From contig JAXQGB010000014.1 in assembly GCA_034331105.1 (NCBI GenBank), forward strand, positions 332,355 to 396,354: a stretch of 64,000 nucleotides of DNA. Direction: 5' to 3'. This document shows positions 62,219 to 64,000 of this stretch, in pieces. The DNA comes from Caenicola sp034331105 (GTDB taxonomy: Bacteria; Synergistota; Synergistia; Synergistales; Synergistaceae). Made by a program: the position numbers and the translations under genes. Position 1 is the first letter of the stretch; the number at the start of each line of letters is the position of its first letter. Below the pieces are notes generated by a model that had not been told where the DNA came from, searched no databases, and saw only the letters and a program-made list of their open reading frames with translations.

Positions 62219-63751
62219 ATGCTTGACCACTGGTGGGCCACGCGTCCTAAACGGTCCCTGACAAGCGTTCCAGAAGTGTTAACTGCTGTCTTAACTGCAG
62301 CCGAAGGAGGAATATGGGATCTTAATTCTCAGATAAGAGCTGAAGACCTTCTGGCAAAGCTTAAACTAAAAAGAGACGGCGACCTCCGAGACCGTGAAAA
62401 CAGAGGGGGCGGAGGCGGCAGAACATATATGGCGTGGATGACCTCCCTTGGACTGATGATGAGATACGAGGACAGAGCAGGATCAAAGCTTGTAGTGCCG
62501 ACCTTAGCCGGAGAGGAACTCATAAAAACGGGCGATCCTGTTTCCATTCTGACATACCAAGTACTGAGATATCAGTTCCCTTCTGCCTATACAAGTGCGG
62601 GCCGACAGGCTGTTTCAGCTCGTTTCCGAGTAAGGCCCCTGCTCTTTCTCCTTCGTTTAATGACTGAAGATGGACTGGACGGATACATCACAGAAACGGA
62701 GATCGCTGATATAGTCATTTTTAAAGGAGAAAACGAGTCAGAATCAACGGTCAATGATGTAGTTACCGAAATCCAAAGAATCCGGGCTTCCGGAGAATAC
62801 AACCGCCCACCCCAAAAATATGCAGATATAGCGAACACTTTCGTAAACTGGCTTTCATACACCCAGCTCATCGAACGTATCGAAGGAAAGATAAGCATCC
62901 TTCCCCATAGGAAGGATGAAGTCGAATACATTCTTGAAGAACTGTTCGACAAGCAAAGGACATTCATACAAAATCCGGGAGTACATATAAATTTCCAAAG
63001 GTCGTACGGCCTGCCCCCAGGCAAAGTGAAGGACACGAGGGATCTCAGCCGATCCATAACAATTACTCCCAGAGAATTTAACGAAAGAAGGGTCTTAACT
63101 GTATTCGCCGGTCTTTCTATTAGGGAACTGGTGACCAAGATAACACCTGAAATAATTGAGAAAGTAGCTCAATTATCCGGAGTTCCTTCAGAAGAAACAG
63201 AGGCTATCCTTATGCGGATATACCCGCACGGAGCTATCGGAGCCTTTATGAGTGGATACTTTGAGATGGCACAGGCATCGCGGGAAAAAGCAACGGAGTT
63301 CGAAATAACGACCGCCGGTATTTTTAGGGATGTTTTCGGATTCGAAGCAAAACATATAGGACAGAGGGGGAATGTACCTGATGTCCTTATTCGTAATTCT
63401 GACTGGTGTGCCATTATAGACAATAAAGCTTATAAGGATGGGTATAGCGTCATCGGGGACCATAAACGACGCATGATTGATGTCTATATTGATGATTACC
63501 AGAGATATTCCGGATCGCCAGTGCTCGATTTGGCCTTCTTCTCTTATCTTTCCGTCAGCTTCGGGAAAAATATAAAATCACAGATCGAAGAGATAGCAGA
63601 GAGGACCGGCATTTCCGGAAGCGCCATGCCTGTCAGCACCTTTATTCGGATGGTCGAAAACCAAACGCGAAATACCCGGATATACTCCCACGATAACATA
63701 CGGGATATATTTTCCTTAAACAGGGAAGTTCTCTTGGAAGACGTATCTTAA
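62219..63751 (+). CDS. Probable type II restriction endonuclease (AlwI-like)
   Basis: 510 residues from ATG 62219 (GAAGGAG upstream). The N-terminal half looks like a DNA-recognition domain with winged-helix-like repeats; the C-terminal part has the nuclease motif PDVLIRNSDWCAIIDNKAYKD (PD ... D-x-K, about 391-409). The overall layout resembles the AlwI family of bipartite endonucleases, but this was judged by eye. Directly following a C5 methyltransferase, it most likely is its restriction partner. Confidence 0.72.
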   Translation: MLDHWWATRPKRSLTSVPEVLTAVLTAAEGGIWDLNSQIRAEDLLAKLKLKRDGDLRDRENRGGGGGRTYMAWMTSLGLMMRYEDRAGSKLVVPTLAGEELIKTGDPVSILTYQVLRYQFPSAYTSAGRQAVSARFRVRPLLFLLRLMTEDGLDGYITETEIADIVIFKGENESESTVNDVVTEIQRIRASGEYNRPPQKYADIANTFVNWLSYTQLIERIEGKISILPHRKDEVEYILEELFDKQRTFIQNPGVHINFQRSYGLPPGKVKDTRDLSRSITITPREFNERRVLTVFAGLSIRELVTKITPEIIEKVAQLSGVPSEETEAILMRIYPHGAIGAFMSGYFEMAQASREKATEFEITTAGIFRDVFGFEAKHIGQRGNVPDVLIRNSDWCAIIDNKAYKDGYSVIGDHKRRMIDVYIDDYQRYSGSPVLDLAFFSYLSVSFGKNIKSQIEEIAERTGISGSAMPVSTFIRMVENQTRNTRIYSHDNIRDIFSLNREVLLEDVS

Positions 63752-63856
63752 ATAGGATGGACCAGTTCGCCGGAGCCATCGATAAATATTTAGACACATA
63801 TTAGACACATCATAAATATATAATAAGTCTACACAAAGATTATTGTCGTATTTATG

Positions 63857-63877
63857 GGTCCTCGTCGAGGAGCCAGA
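63857..63877 (+). mobile_element. attR of the tRNA-Asn island (21-bp core)
   Basis: Exact copy of the attL core, reproducing the last 18 bases of tRNA-Asn and three flanking bases. It is not a functional tRNA. Confidence 0.9.
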
Positions 63878-63888
63878 CAGTAAAAAGG

Positions 63889-63925
63889 CAATCTGCGGTT
63901 TATCTGCAGGTTGCCTTTTTTGTTT
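63889..63925 (+). terminator. Terminator beyond attR, probably the ancestral tRNA-Asn terminator
   Basis: AAAAGGCAATCTGC / GCAGGTTGCCTTTT followed by T-run TTTTGTTTT. It lies just outside the island, where the tRNA terminator would have been before integration. From here to 64000 no further feature is seen. Confidence 0.8.
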
Positions 63926-64000
63926 TGGAATTGGGGCATCCCGGCCCGGCAAGATACCGTCTCAGCTGTCAAGTATAAAAGTAAACTTTGTTTCTTGTCT

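Larger units (their letters stand above)
54516..63877 (+). mobile_element. Mobilizable genomic island in tRNA-Asn
   Basis: About 9.4 kb between the two 21-bp repeats. Order: integrase, excisionase-like HTH, replication-initiator-like gene, small basic protein (minus), oriT-like region, MobC, MobA relaxase, Vsr, C5 methyltransferase, restriction endonuclease. It encodes no conjugative pilus or type IV secretion genes, so transfer would need a helper. Codon usage appears more AT-rich than the surrounding genes. Confidence 0.88.

Noticed and set aside
63857..63877. A second tRNA-Asn gene at the right end
   Set aside because: Only the last 18 bases of the tRNA are present; no acceptor 5' arm, D-arm or anticodon.

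Overview
The window looks like a chromosomal segment of an anaerobic, amino-acid-fermenting, diderm bacterium, most likely a member of the Synergistota. That placement is inferred from gene content only. The evidence is pyruvate:ferredoxin oxidoreductase, a group B-type [FeFe] hydrogenase, iron-sulfur L-serine dehydratase, proline racemase with an ornithine cyclodeaminase homologue, a LIV-type amino-acid ABC transporter, a selenium-type molybdenum hydroxylase system, a complete lipid A aminoarabinose pathway (so an LPS outer membrane) and LysW-carrier amino-acid biosynthesis.

Layout. 0-3.4 kb (minus strand): an ECF transporter operon (S, A, A', T) for tryptophan, led by a clear T-box whose specifier reads UGG. 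3.7-6.6 kb: yqeC and mocA-like maturation genes for a selenium/molybdenum hydroxylase, then an NCS2 purine permease. 6.8-15.1 kb: the aminoarabinose (arn) operon with split arnA and ugd. 15.2-21.6 kb: an IlvD/Edd dehydratase and a livHMGFK transporter. 21.6-24.8 kb: serine dehydratase (minus) and a frame-interrupted [FeFe] hydrogenase (plus). 25.1-30.4 kb: lysW-X-(leader/attenuator)-Y-Z-J-K. 30.8-37 kb (minus): a small transaldolase, a carboxyltransferase subunit and NifJ. 37.3-40.4 kb: an RpiR regulator with an ornithine cyclodeaminase homologue, divergent from proline racemase over two candidate operators. 40.7-45 kb: an MscS channel, a HAD hydrolase and an alpha/beta hydrolase lacking its catalytic His. 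45.1-54.2 kb: a purine/heterocycle degradation cluster (two-subunit xanthine dehydrogenase-type hydroxylase, two amidohydrolases, RidA, a hydantoinase) that pairs functionally with the genes at 3.7-6.6 kb.

54.5-63.9 kb is a 9.4-kb mobilizable genomic island integrated in the 3' end of tRNA-Asn(GUU), bounded by a 21-bp direct repeat. It carries a P4-type integrase, an excisionase-like HTH protein, a possible rolling-circle replication initiator behind a hairpin that hides its ribosome binding site, an oriT-like region, MobC and MobA relaxase, and a defence module of Vsr endonuclease, C5-cytosine methyltransferase and a restriction endonuclease.

The items most worth follow-up are the candidate leader-peptide attenuator between lysX and lysY, a family of large inverted repeats built from 11-bp phased units with compensatory changes in their end hairpins (30.5, 48.7 and 50.7 kb), the single-base frame interruption in the hydrogenase at a C6 run, the tryptophan T-box, and the island with its palindromes upstream of the restriction-modification genes. 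No computation or database search was possible; family assignments rest on motifs read directly from the translations.
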